NCBI GenBank assembly: GCA_002179805.1
Contig: NAVB01001577.1
Location: forward strand, 1 to 17,706
DNA: 17,706 bases
Origin: Acanthamoeba lenticulata
Taxonomy: Eukaryota > Discosea > Longamoebia > Acanthamoebidae
Direction: 5' to 3'
Shown here: positions 1 through 9,270 of the stretch, in pieces
Numbering within the stretch: position 1 is the first letter of the stretch
Layout: each line of letters opens with the position of its first letter
Made by a program: the position numbers and the translations under genes
Notes under the pieces: generated by a model
The model's database searches: none
What the model was told of the DNA's origin: nothing
What the model saw: the letters and a program-made list of their open reading frames with translations, nothing else

Positions 1-290
1 TTCGCCAATTTCCAGCGAGGTTGCTCATCTCAATTCTTGAACAGTTCACGGCCAAGCCTCTCTTCCTCGAATCGGCCGATCCTCGTGACGCCATTTGCAA
101 CGCTGTTACGGAGCACAACATCGACATTCTCGTCGTGGGCACCAGGGGTCTGGGCACCATTAAGAGGTACGTTGTGCGATCTCGCACCACCACGAACCCA
201 ATCTAACGGCTCTCTTGCAGGATGCTTCTTGGCTCGGTGAGCAACTACTGCGTGCAGCACGCCTCGTGCGATGTTATCGTGGCCAAGTAA
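1..290 (+). CDS. Universal stress protein, C-terminal part (5' end outside window)
   Basis: Partial gene. Exon 3-166 (phase continued from outside the window, or starting at 16 if the TTTCCAG at 9-15 is a splice acceptor) joins exon 221-290 across a 54-nt intron (GTACGT...TTGCAG). The join splits an Arg codon and stop TAA ends at 290. The protein runs through DPRDAICNAV, then NIDILVVGTRGLG, then MLLGS and CDVIVAK. This is the USP alpha/beta nucleotide-binding fold, with the ATP-binding motif G-2x-G-9x-G(S/T) intact (G-T-R-G, nine residues, G-S). Proteins of this family bind ATP or act as stress and metabolic sensors in the cytosol; the partners here are unknown. It ends at the last beta strand with no tail, unlike the second USP at 15875-16734. 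It is tail-to-tail with TFB2, with 114 nt between the stop codons. Confidence 0.88.
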
Positions 291-340
291 AGAGACCCAT
301 CTTTCTCCAGCCACTTCTCTTCATCTTCTTTCCCGTAAAT

Positions 341-346
341 AATAAA
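341..346 (+). terminator. Candidate poly(A) signal AATAAA for the USP gene
   Basis: AATAAA lies 50 nt after the USP stop codon, in the 114-nt convergent gap before the TFB2 stop. No matching hexamer is seen on the minus strand in this gap for TFB2. Sequence match only; no cleavage site evidence. Confidence 0.45.
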
Positions 347-404
347 CATCTCTGCACATACGCGAGCCCTCTTTTTGTCAAGTCCTCTCGCTTCCTTCGT
401 CTCT

Positions 405-2496
405 TCACGCTTGGCTTCTGCTGGCCGCCGAAGAGGAAGACGAAGAGGAAGAGAGATGCTCCTTCACGTAGCGGCGCACCAGGGCGTGGGCCGACTCGCT
501 CACGAAGAGGCAGCGCTTGCCCGCGTCCGAGTAGATGAGCCCGCCCACGTCGCGCGCGTACTTCTCAGCCTTCTTGAATGCCGCAACTTCATCGCGCCAC
601 CAAGTTAGGTTTGTTCAAGGAGACTTCACACGTGTGTGTGTGTGACGTACGCGAAGCGAACTGGTCGTAGAAGTAGCCCGGCTCGAGCGTCAGGCGGCGG
701 TCCTCGGCTTCCCACAGCCGCAGCTGGTCGGCGATCGACTCAGGGATGACGGGCGTGCTCTGCCTCATCTGTGGATGTGCGTTGGCCTCGAGAAACTGCA
801 CCATCATCATCACCACCGCCGATCAGCAAAAACTTGCTTGAGCTTTTGCATGAACAAGTAAATAGAGACGGACGCACACGAAGGATGTGGTTGGCAGAGA
901 TGCCGACACGAATGGCCTGCCGCACGTTCTCGCGCAGGAGGATGGCCATCGTCATGTTGGGCAGCTGGTACTCGATCTGCGCAAAGAGGCTCAGCTGGAG
1001 CACTCGCACGGGGCTCGCCGTGTAGGCGTAGACCCGGTAGTCGGTGCCCACCACGATCCACCCCTCGCCGCCCTCTTCTGCGCTTCGAAGTCCGGCCGCT
1101 GTCGACGAAGGTGAGGACAACAATGAAGAAGAAGAAGAAGAGGATGATGAAGTGGAAGAGGAAGAAGAAGAAGAAGAAGGTGATGACGAAAGGCTGATCG
1201 CCAGCGGCGTTGGGTAGACCCACTTGGAGTCTCTGTGCGCGCGGTAGATGAGGCCCAGATCCTGGAGGTCCTGCAAGAGGCTCGTCTGCTCCAGCGCGGG
1301 CTCCTCCATGCGATAGCCCTGTTGCGCGTTGGTGTTGTTGATGACGATGATGAAGATGTTGATGATGTTGATGGCGAGCGTGAGCATTGTGGTGTCGTGT
1401 GGTAACGAGGAAAGAAGAGGTTACGTACGTGGCCGACGGTGAGGAAGCTGAGGCGGAACAGGAAAGAGAGCACGTCGTGTACGACGTCGGCGCGCTCCTC
1501 TTGGAGGCTCCGCAAGTGGAGGAGCAGCAGCATCCACACCTGCGTGCGCAGGTCCTGCAGCAGGAACGGGAAGCCCTTGTCCGCGATCCGGATCGACTGG
1601 TCGTCCCTGCCGTGTGTCGTGCGCCGTGCGCGTGTGCCATGAGCGCGTGTGCCGTGCGTGTGTGCCACGAAAGCGCGTGTGGTGGGACAGGCGAGGCGGC
1701 GTTTTACTCGTGAACGACCATGAGTTCGCCGCGGGTGAGGAGGGACACCACGCGGTCCGATGGCGGGCGAACGGCCGTGGAGCCCATGATGAAGAGCAGG
1801 ATCGTGTCCCAGCACGCCGTCGTAAACGCTGCCGACGTGTCCAGGCTTGGCATCTCTTCGTCTTCCTCTTCGTCCTCATCTTCGTTGTCGCCCCGCGGCC
1901 GAGCTGCTGTACGTTCGGGCCACGGCGCTCGCCCGCTGGTGTTGTTCAGCGTTGCCATCATCATTATCACCATCAGGTCGATGAAGAAGCGAACGACGTG
2001 TGGCCGGTTGGCGGAAGGTTCAGGCGTGTACGAACCTCTCGGTGAGGACCTTTTGGAAGTTGGCGGCGAAGCGGCGATTCAACTCGTAGATGCAAGACGT
2101 GCCGTCATCGCCCTCCATGTCGTCTACCACGACCTCCATGTCGTTTTCCTCTTCTTCCTCCTCCTTTGTGTGGTTGGGGCGCTCGCGAAGGATGCGGAGG
2201 GAGAGCAGTCGGCGGAGGGCGGCCTCGCCCTGTGACCGGTAGCGTGCGGCAGTCCACTGCTGCAGGAGCCGTGCGCGCGAGATGCGGCTCGACGCGAACG
2301 CCAGACGAAGGACCCAATGCTTCGCCAGCGACGGCAACGACCTGCGCTCCCTGCTCGTGAGCTCAATCAATCGAAGATCGTCCATAATCTTTGTAAGCAC
2401 GAACCTAAACACGGCCTGACACGTCCACGGGTCGGCATAGAGGCTATCGAGAGCCGCTTGTGGCAGAGCGGTCAGGTACGCCTCCACATCTCCCAT
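405..2496 (-). CDS. GTF2H4: TFIIH core subunit p52 / TFB2
   Basis: Seven exons: 2496-2405, 2341-2036, 1935-1708, 1606-1429, 1318-878, 795-651, 586-405. The spliced length of 1572 nt gives 523 aa (human about 462). Family landmarks in order: a first block with DSLYADPWTCQAVFR then SLPSLAKHWVLRL; CWDTILLFIMGS; FPFLLQDL; VLSFLFRLSF; GWIVVGTDYRVYAYT; RQAIRVGISANHIL; the C-terminal ADQLRLWEAEDRRL and GYFYDQF. In TFIIH this subunit anchors XPB/Ssl2 and stimulates its ATPase for promoter opening and nucleotide excision repair. Its C-terminal domain binds p8/TTDA. The extra length comes from an acidic patch near residues 155-170 and a Ser-rich run at about 311-340, just before the C-terminal half. 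The start at 2496 gives the family N-terminus; an in-frame ATG at 2616 is less likely because it would add a lysine-rich leader lying in the neighbour's 3' UTR. Confidence 0.95.
1610..1681. repeat. Imperfect GCGCGTGTGCC-type repeats inside a TFB2 intron
   Basis: The 101-nt intron 1607-1707 of TFB2 is mostly imperfect copies of a GTGTGCC/GTGCGCGTGTG unit, as a low-complexity G/T-rich tract on the plus strand. Only the intron is affected; the flanking exons keep frame. Confidence 0.5.
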
Positions 2497-2526
2497 TCCT
2501 GCAGAATCTGTTACTGTTTTTTGTCT

Positions 2527-2560
2527 TTTATTCCTCGAATTATTTCTTTTTGTATTTATT
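2527..2560 (-). terminator. Two AATAAA hexamers, probable poly(A) signals of the TBC-TLDc gene
   Basis: Minus-strand AATAAA occurs at 2560-2555 and 2532-2527, about 40 and 70 nt after the TBC-TLDc stop codon, in an A/T-rich tract (roughly 2510-2575) that stands out from the GC-rich surroundings. The second hexamer is only 31 nt before the TFB2 start codon on the same strand. The upstream gene's end signals and the downstream gene's 5' UTR must therefore share this tract. Confidence 0.5.
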
Positions 2561-2600
2561 TCCTTTTTTGATGTACAACCAAGCCGCATGTGCGCTACCG

Positions 2601-5600
2601 CTACTTGAAGCCCCACACTTCAATAGTGACGCATTGGAACTGGGTGGTGTCCCCACTGAGTGGCTCGTTCTCGAATGTCTAGGCGTTGTACATGTGAGCA
2701 AAAAAAGAAAGAAGAAGAGAAGTGGGTTGCCAAACCTTGCTCTTTTCGCTGGTGCCGTGCCACAGCTCCTCGTCCACGCACAGCCCACGCCTGCCATTTC
2801 ACATTGACAATGGACGTCAGTCAAACATGTGATCTTGGTCAGTGGTCGAGAAGGAAAGGAAACGCGTACGCGTCACCAAAGTAGAGGCCCTTGGGCGTGA
2901 CGCGCACAAACTGCCTGGCGTGGCCGGCCAACCACGTCCACGACTTGACCTGAATAACGACAACAACAACAATTAAGTTTCAAGTTGAACCGGTCCCAAG
3001 TCGCTGTCGTATCGTACCTCGGGGACGAGCGTGAAGAGCATGTCATCGCGGGTCCCGTAGAAGTTCTCGTTCCGGCACAAGCGCAGTCCCTCAGTGGAGA
3101 ACGCCCCAAATACCTGACGCGTCCACACACACGATTCACGTTGATTCGATGCACACACGCACAGCACACGCACGCGCGCATGTGCTCGTACCCGCCGCTG
3201 CCTGTCTCGGATCAGCAGCACCGCCGGACGGACGCCTTCGCACTTGTCGAGGAGCGACGACAAGCTGAAGCCATGCTTGGTGCTGGAAAACACGAGCATC
3301 GGGTCGCGAATGGTGAATCGCGACGGGATCAAGGACCAGAGCGCCTGGAACTGGATGTCGTCCATGAGCTCCGACGTCTCGGTGATGTTGGGCATCACCA
3401 GCGGGCGGTACGGCGGCTCACTGCAGCGAGAAGAGTCACAACAACAACAACAACAACAACATGCAAGAAGATGGTGCCCCGGCTCTGCGTACATGACGTC
3501 GGCCACCTTGGGCCGGTTGGCCTCGTCAAAGGCCGATGTGTGCCGCGGCTGGAAGGACAGACCAAAGGCGGCCCGGAGCAGGCTGTCGGCGTCCTCCAGC
3601 TGCAGCGCGGCCTGCTCGACGATCGCCACAAACTCGAGCGCCGTGTCGGCCCGGACCAGCAGCCGGCGGCAGCTCTGCAGGATGGCCAGCGCGACTCGAT
3701 AGAGCACATGGCTGCCCTCGGCCAGGTAGCAGTCAAAGATGCGCAGCACCGTCTGCCGCCCCACCCCGCCAGCCAATGAGCAAAAAGTAACAGCGCGTTG
3801 GGGGCGCAAGGGGGGGCGTGATGTAGTTTACGAGGAAGGGGAGGGCGCCGATGAACAGCCGCTTGAACCACATGTCGGCAAAGTGCTCGGCTTCGACGCC
3901 CAGCACGTCCATGTCTGCCGCCCACCGCGGAACATTGGGGTGTCAGCGTCACGCGAGTAAGAGGCCGAATGGGAGATGTGGCGCACGGGAGGAGACGTCG
4001 GGCAGACACTTGGCGATAAGGGAGCGGTAGGTGTGGAGGAACAGCGTCAGCTTGCGATTGCTCAGGCACAGGTACCATCGGTTGGAGCGCGACTGCTCGA
4101 GCATGAGGTGGGCGACGACGTAGGCATCAGCCTCCGAGAGGAACGTGAGCAGCACGCACACTTGAGGGAAGAACAGAAATGGCAACGACACGACGACAGC
4201 AGTGTGAGTCCAACGCCACGAGGAATCCAGAAGGTTGTGGCCAGGCGACGTGTACCCAGGTCCGGCATGGCTGGGACGTAGTCCACGTCGGGATTTTCCT
4301 GCACCGGTGGTGTGTCGCATCACACGCGTTGGTGAGCCCGTCAGCGAGCGGACCACGGAACAGGCCCGAGGGAGGGGAAGGGCGGCACCATAGTGAGCGC
4401 CCACAGCAGGCGTGCGGCGGCGGTCACGCCCTGTGACGTCAGGAAATGGTCGCCTGTGGTGGGAGAAGCAGTCGTCAGCCGACGGATGAACGCCGATGAT
4501 CGGGATGATCGTGGCGGATGAAAGGATGAATGCATGAATGGATACCAGGACGAAGCTCGCCGCCAAAGGCGGGGACCTGGTAAAAGCGGGTTGGGAGGCG
4601 CTGCCCAAACACGCGCTCCAGGACGGTGGCGTAGTAGTTGGGGTAGGCGCGCTCAAACTCGACGCACCCGACCACCGTGCGCCACACCTGGACGAGCGCG
4701 TGTGTACGTGTGTACGTGTGAGCATGACGCAGCAGCTGTGTGACGTGGCTGATGCTGCATGACGCAAGGAGCGCCCGCGTACCGGCGAGCGCCTGGCGTC
4801 GGGGACGCCCTTCCTGATGTGGTCCCGCAGGCTGTGGACGCACTTGTTCCTGCATCATCGCGTGCGGAAGGAGATCGCGTTCAGACGACCACAAACTGTT
4901 GGTGGGTTGATAGAATTTGAGGTGAGGCACGCACCGGTCGAGAGGAACGACGAGGGAGGACCACCGCTGGTCGGCCGATTTGGCCTTGGCCGCGTTGGAC
5001 GGCGAAGCTCTCAACTGCGCGTAGGCGTGTTCGTCCCGCAGGGACTCGGCATTCTTGAGCCTGCACAATTCAACGTGTTGTCAAGACGGTGGGTGGATAG
5101 AATGGCGTGACTGGAGGACGTACTCGCGCGCAGAGCTCTTGGTGAGCTCAAACTCCTCCTCGATGTACTTGTCCACCTCGGCAGCCGAAGGAGGAGGAGG
5201 AGCTGCATAGCTGGCGCGAAGGCCGAGCGACCCCACCGCTGGGGGCCTGTCGACGGTCACCCAGGGCTCGTCTTCCTCCTCCTCTTCCTCCTCTTCTTCT
5301 TCTTCTTCTTCCTCTTCCTTTTCACCTTGCTGCTTGACGTTCGTGGTCGTTGTCGCTGTGTTCATGCACAAAACGTTTCTGGCTTGCTGCGCCAATAAGG
5401 CTGGCGGACGATAGACGAGGCCGGGGTTGTAGTGCGGCAGCGTCACGCGCTCGGGACCGTCCAGGAAAGGGGACTGCACGCAACACAAGATGAAGAAAAA
5501 TGGATGGATCAGCAAAGAAGAGACGGGTGAGCAGGGTGAAGATGCGTTCATACGCTCCGAACAAGTTCGTCGGTGGTGAAGGTCCATGTCTGGTCGCCTT

Positions 5601-5961
5601 GCTCGGCCAGTCGCTCCTCCTCTTCTTCCTCAAAAGCCTCAGCCGCTTGCGGTGCAGATGATGAAGTGACTTCGCGTGTCGGTTGCGATGCACTTGAGAG
5701 GCGCCATTGGGGGCGCATGGAAGCCGGAGGCGTGCTAGCCGCAGCTTGCAAACGATGCACTAGTTCTCGGCGCTCATCCTCATTCATCATAACGAAGCCC
5801 CATGTGTTGGTGGCAGAGGCAGTGGTGCGCGGCGTGGTCGTGCTGGATGCATGCGTGCTGGCACTTCCAGTCCTCCCTCCTTGTCTCACCTCCTCGAACT
5901 CATCGATGAAATCGTCAAGCGAATCGCGCACGGCGCCAAATCGAAACTTGTTGTCCTCCAT
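2601..5961 (-). CDS. TBC1D24: TBC-TLDc domain protein, TBC1D24-like
   Basis: Fifteen exons: 5961-5554, 5473-5124, 5060-4935, 4849-4783, 4687-4546, 4453-4389, 4298-4256, 4160-3987, 3914-3832, 3752-3493, 3420-3192, 3113-3018, 2949-2870, 2790-2736, 2678-2601; 2256 nt, 751 aa. Residues 1-300 are low-complexity, with a Glu run near 190-210. The TBC domain spans about 303-520 (RDHIRKGVPDARRS, NPDVDYVPAMPDL, VLRIFDCYLAEGSHVLYR). The TLDc domain spans about 593-751 (LWSLIPSRFTIRDPMLVFSS, VFGAFSTEG, NFYGTRDDMLFTL, ending EVWGFK). TBC plus TLDc is the architecture of TBC1D24/Skywalker, which acts in vesicle trafficking at membranes; TLDc proteins can also bind the V-ATPase. The YxQ glutamine finger is replaced by YVP and no IxxDxxR arginine motif is visible, so Rab-GAP activity is doubtful. 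The ATG at 5961 is the first that gives a sensible leader; one at 6069 is also in frame. Confidence 0.93.
3439..3460. repeat. (CAA)n microsatellite in a TBC-TLDc intron
   Basis: About seven perfect CAA units lie inside the 72-nt intron 3421-3492. On the gene's strand this is a GTT run upstream of the polypyrimidine tract and CTGCAG acceptor. A shorter GTT run occurs in a Rab intron near 13572-13586. Confidence 0.8.
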
Positions 5962-6209
5962 CTTCGTCCTTTGGGCGAAGTTGTTTAAAGTGCTGAGAAC
6001 TCTAACGCCAGACGGTTCGGTGCCCGGTAAGAAATGAACAGAGAAAGCTGCTCCAAAAGCTACAGCCACACCTCACCGAACCGCGGGACGGAAAGTGGGG
6101 TCGTCTTTTCCGTCGAGTACTCTTCGGCCGCTTTGGGTTGTAAAGTCTCACTATTTTTGTACAATACTGTTTGTAAAACTGGCTTAGAAGAACCAGTACA
6201 AAATCAGGA

Positions 6210-6797
6210 CTAGTCTGTGTCGGTGGTGAACAAGAACCACACTTGCCTGGTGCTTTTGTTGATGCCCACAAACGTGCTATCCCACGCGACGTCGCCGAAC
6301 CACGGGCACCAGCTGGTCCAGCTGTGCAAGATCAAGTGCTCTTCCGGCCGAGGGCCTGCCGGCCCGAAGAGCGCCTGGCAGGCTCGCTGTGCGATGTCGC
6401 AGGGGTCAGCACCTTTGTGGGAGTTGTAGGCACCACCAGCTTTGAGAATGTTGGTAAGCTGTCCCTCGAACTGGAAGCCCTTGAGCACCTGCCACTGGGC
6501 CTGGCAGCCCTTGTGAGGGGCGCCCAAGTCGGGCAGTTCTTTATGAAGGGCGGGAGAGGCCAGCAGGTTGTCCACGAAGCTTATCTCACTCAGTCGGCCT
6601 TGCTCGATGTACCAGTCCAGTCGCGAGTCGGCGGCCAAGGTGAACGAGGCAAACAGTGCCCCACCGTTGCAATAAATCTCGCTCAGTGCGTTGAGCAGCT
6701 CTTGCGGTTTGGTAACGTTGGTGTTGCCTGCCAACGGAAGTAGGGCAGGTTTGGGAATGTCTGCGGCGGGTGCCCTCTTCTTGGTATTGCGGTCCAT
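6210..6797 (-). CDS. Uncharacterised 195-aa protein, intronless
   Basis: One uninterrupted frame of 195 aa, the only gene here without an intron. I do not recognise the family. The first 20 residues are basic and Pro/Ala-rich (MDRNTKKRAPAADIPKPA). The middle is a soluble-looking mix (EIYCNGGALFASFTLAADS; LLASPALHKELPDLG; KGCQAQWQVLKGFQF). The C-terminal 36 residues (160-195) are rich in aromatics: WTSWCPWFGDVAWDSTFVG, then RQVWFLFTTDTD at the very end. That aromatic block ending in TDTD looks like the conserved core of a domain. There is no signal peptide or membrane segment. The frame stays open upstream of 6797, but ATG 6797 is preferred because further extension enters the neighbour's 3' region. 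The gene lies 248 nt downstream (in minus-strand order) of nothing related; its neighbours are the transporter (158 nt upstream) and the TBC-TLDc gene. Confidence 0.7.
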   Translation of the reverse strand: MDRNTKKRAPAADIPKPALLPLAGNTNVTKPQELLNALSEIYCNGGALFASFTLAADSRLDWYIEQGRLSEISFVDNLLASPALHKELPDLGAPHKGCQAQWQVLKGFQFEGQLTNILKAGGAYNSHKGADPCDIAQRACQALFGPAGPRPEEHLILHSWTSWCPWFGDVAWDSTFVGINKSTRQVWFLFTTDTD

Positions 6798-6955
6798 CGT
6801 CTTGTCCTGTGTCGTTTGGCCAAACCAGTTTCTGGTTTTTCTTGTTCCGCAAAAAAAACGCGGCATGGCCCGAAAAAGAATGAAGGAAACTGAGAAAATG
6901 AAGAAAAAAAGGATGCCGTTGAGCAAGAAGACGCCAAAACAACGTGAGTTACCAA

Positions 6956-8638
6956 TCACACATTCTCCTTCTCGACGAGCGACTCGACCTCGACGCTCTT
7001 CAGGCTGTTGGCCGCGGCCTCGGCGAGCCGCTTCTGCTCCTTGATAGTGTACTCCTGGTAGCTGTACAGGCATATGCCCACGAAGGCCACCACACAACCA
7101 ATGCCGTTCCACACCGTGATCTGCGCAGTGTGATGACGGTAACGGTGAGGATGATTCATGAAGAGGCAGATGGTGGATGAAGAGGGGTGAACAACGGACC
7201 TCGTTCTGGAAGATGATGACCGATAAAATGATGACGATGACCACCTTCAGGTTGCCGAACACGGTGAAGGTGAGCGCCGACGTGGACTTGATGGCGAAAA
7301 AGACGCTCAAGTCTGTGCGTTCATTTTGTGGATGAGTTAACTGAGTCTTACGCCCGAAGTTAGAGCTCTTTGGGCGGGGAAAGGAGGGCAGGCGGTACTC
7401 AGCAAGAAGGCGACGAAGCCAGAGATCATCAAGAGCATCACCACGACGTGCGCGCTGACGTCTTCATAGGAGTGGTTCATCACGCCCTCCATCTCGTAGA
7501 TGTCTGAATACCGCGCGACACACAACAACCGTCAGCCGCCTGGATCCAGCGCTGCGTCACGGGCGGAAGCAGGGCGTACAGGCAAAGGGCAAGTTGACGA
7601 CAAAGGCGAGCGGCGCCATGTAGTACAGCAAGTTGACTGAGTCCAGACGGTTCTCGCCCGTGAGCAGCACCGACGACAGCACGCTTTGAAGGGCTGTTTG
7701 TTTTGCCACACGTGAGCAAGATCGAGATGGAGAATATCACCGACGGTGAAGCGAGGAGCAAATACCGGTGGTGAGGCAGGAGAAGAGAGCGCAGCTGAAG
7801 CCGATCATTTCAAAGTTGATCTCGGTCAAGGTGGCCATGGCGACGCCGCCCACCACAGGGATCAGCGCCAAGTAGATTCCTGTGGGGAAAGTCCTGTTTG
7901 GCACGATCAATGCACCACAGTTCGTGATCAGCCGGTGTGTTCGGTGTGTGTGCACGCCGTGGTGGCCCGAGGATAAGCACGTACATGCCCAACCCAAACA
8001 CTTGCAACAGAACCGTGCACGCCGGCACAGCAGACTATAGGCGATCCAGCACAAGCAGGCAAAGAGCACCGGTGTGAGACTCACGAGAGGCGAGAAGAAG
8101 AGCTTCAGAATGGAAGGTGTGCGCACGCACCTTGACTGTCTGCATGAAAGAGACTGGGATGTATCGCAAGCTGATATTGCCCAAAATAATGTTGACGAAA
8201 AAGATGAAGCTGCACATACGCCACCACGTGAGTTTACGGCAGTCCTTGCAGCAGTGTCTTTACACTAAATTAAAATTAAAATAAATAGTATTGAGGGAGA
8301 CGTACGCAAGAGGGAAGACGTTGGTAAAGCATTTGTTTAAGGGGATGTGAATAAAGGGCACAGCCTTAAATACCTGTAAGGGAAAGGGAAGGAAGATGAG
8401 GGTCTAGTGGCCCACTAGGACTTCGGAAGGACGAGCGGTGGATTAGGGTACGTACTCGCAGCGTGAGGTAGGCTCCTATGCTGCACACCAGCATGTGAAC
8501 GCCGGTCAGGGTAAGAGGGAAAGAAAACCGAAGGATTTGGAAAATCCATTTGTTGGCCAGGACTGTCACGATGTTGGTGCTCCACCACAGCAGGATGGAC
8601 ACAACGGCCTTCTGGCCAGCGGTAAGTTGCCCAAACAT
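6956..8638 (-). CDS. Nucleotide-sugar / triose-phosphate-type transporter (SLC35E/TPT family)
   Basis: Nine exons: 8638-8456, 8373-8306, 8209-8131, 8034-7985, 7893-7766, 7693-7580, 7503-7399, 7312-7200, 7120-6956; 1005 nt, 334 aa. Hydrophobic throughout, consistent with about ten transmembrane helices. It aligns end to end with plant UDP-sugar transporters: LLWWSTNIVTVLANKWIFQ, NISLRYIPVSFMQTVK followed by SAVPACTVLLQ, ALIPVVGGVAMATLTEINF, LYYMAPLAF, ALTFTVFGNLKVV, GIGCVVAFVGICLYSY. The C-terminal tail is short and charged. Such carriers exchange nucleotide sugars for nucleoside monophosphate across the Golgi or ER membrane; the substrate cannot be told from sequence. ATG 8638 places the first helix as in homologues. 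A TTTGCAG at about 8692-8698 could be the acceptor of a 5' UTR intron. An in-frame ATG at 8746 is less likely. Confidence 0.93.
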
Positions 8639-9270
8639 CTTTCTTTCTTCCTGTGATTTTAGGTCCTCTCTCTCTTTAGACCAGAGCAACCTGCAAAGTA
8701 AGCTCCGTATTCCACGGAGGAGATGCGAACCCTGGTAATTTGACACGACCTAACGAGTCCGGATCGATTCGGTTCGATCGGTGTGCAAGCTTGGCCGAGT
8801 TGTTTCGCTACAGGCCGCGGCAAACTGTGCGGAAGCGAAAGGGGAGTTTTGTGACAAAAGCAGCACCTTTCTCGGGTGTCACCCACAAAGCCAGCCAGCA
8901 CGTGCTCACCAAAGAGGACAATCTCACCGTTCTTGGCCAGAAAAGCTGCGGGAAGCGTGCACGGTCGACAAGTTCCACAGTGGCTGCGTAGACACAAACA
9001 TGCAGCCCCACTCGTACTGTTCCGTCGTTGGGACAACTGGGCTCCGTTTCGTCAGCCTTGTGATGAGCACTCGTGACGAGTCACACTGTTGCGGCGGCCA
9101 GTCGGTCAACTCAGTCAGTCCACCGCTCGGCGTGCCGGCGCGTGGCCGGCAGCGGAGGCTTAGCGGGCGAGGCCAGCAGGGCCGATGGTTGTGCAGTGAC
9201 CGTAAGCGACCGCGGTTGGACCGATATGGGTGTCCACTTCTCGTCGCTGCGCGCCGTCGCCGTAGCACTG
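8639..9270. other. Unassigned 630-nt stretch between transporter and FRL/filamin gene
   Basis: GC-rich sequence with long open frames on both strands and no recognised family. On the minus strand one frame around 9060-8808 reads ...PSCPNDGTVRVGLHVCVY... and ends at a stop at 8808. Another around 9000-8860 reads FLAKNGEIVLFGEHVLAGF. The two overlap, and splice-like GTGAG and CGCAG signals sit between them. They could be extra 3' exons of the gene upstream, 5' exons of the transporter, a small gene, or UTR. I could not build a model that fits a known fold. No tRNA, terminator or repeat was found. Confidence 0.4.

Noticed and set aside
2497..2616. TFB2 start at the upstream ATG 2616
   Set aside because: It would begin inside the TBC-TLDc coding exon and add a lysine-rich leader absent from the family.
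2985..3779. 264-aa plus-strand open frame
   Set aside because: Antisense shadow of the TBC and TLDc exons, which have clear homology and consistent splicing.
7493..7560. Transporter exon running through GTGACG at 7560
   Set aside because: That reading needs a one-base shift; the GTACGC donor at 7579 with the TTCAG acceptor at 7504 keeps frame and gives the family's exact spacing.
8765..8800. tRNA-like box (GGTTCGATC) near a GGCCGAGT
   Set aside because: The two boxes are in the wrong order and no acceptor stem or anticodon arm can be paired.
8860..8960. EIVLFGEH on the minus strand resembles the mevalonate/galactokinase start motif (GKVILFGEH)
   Set aside because: The preceding Pro-Gly-Lys is missing, no further GHMP kinase motif follows, and the frame is not extended into a kinase-sized protein.
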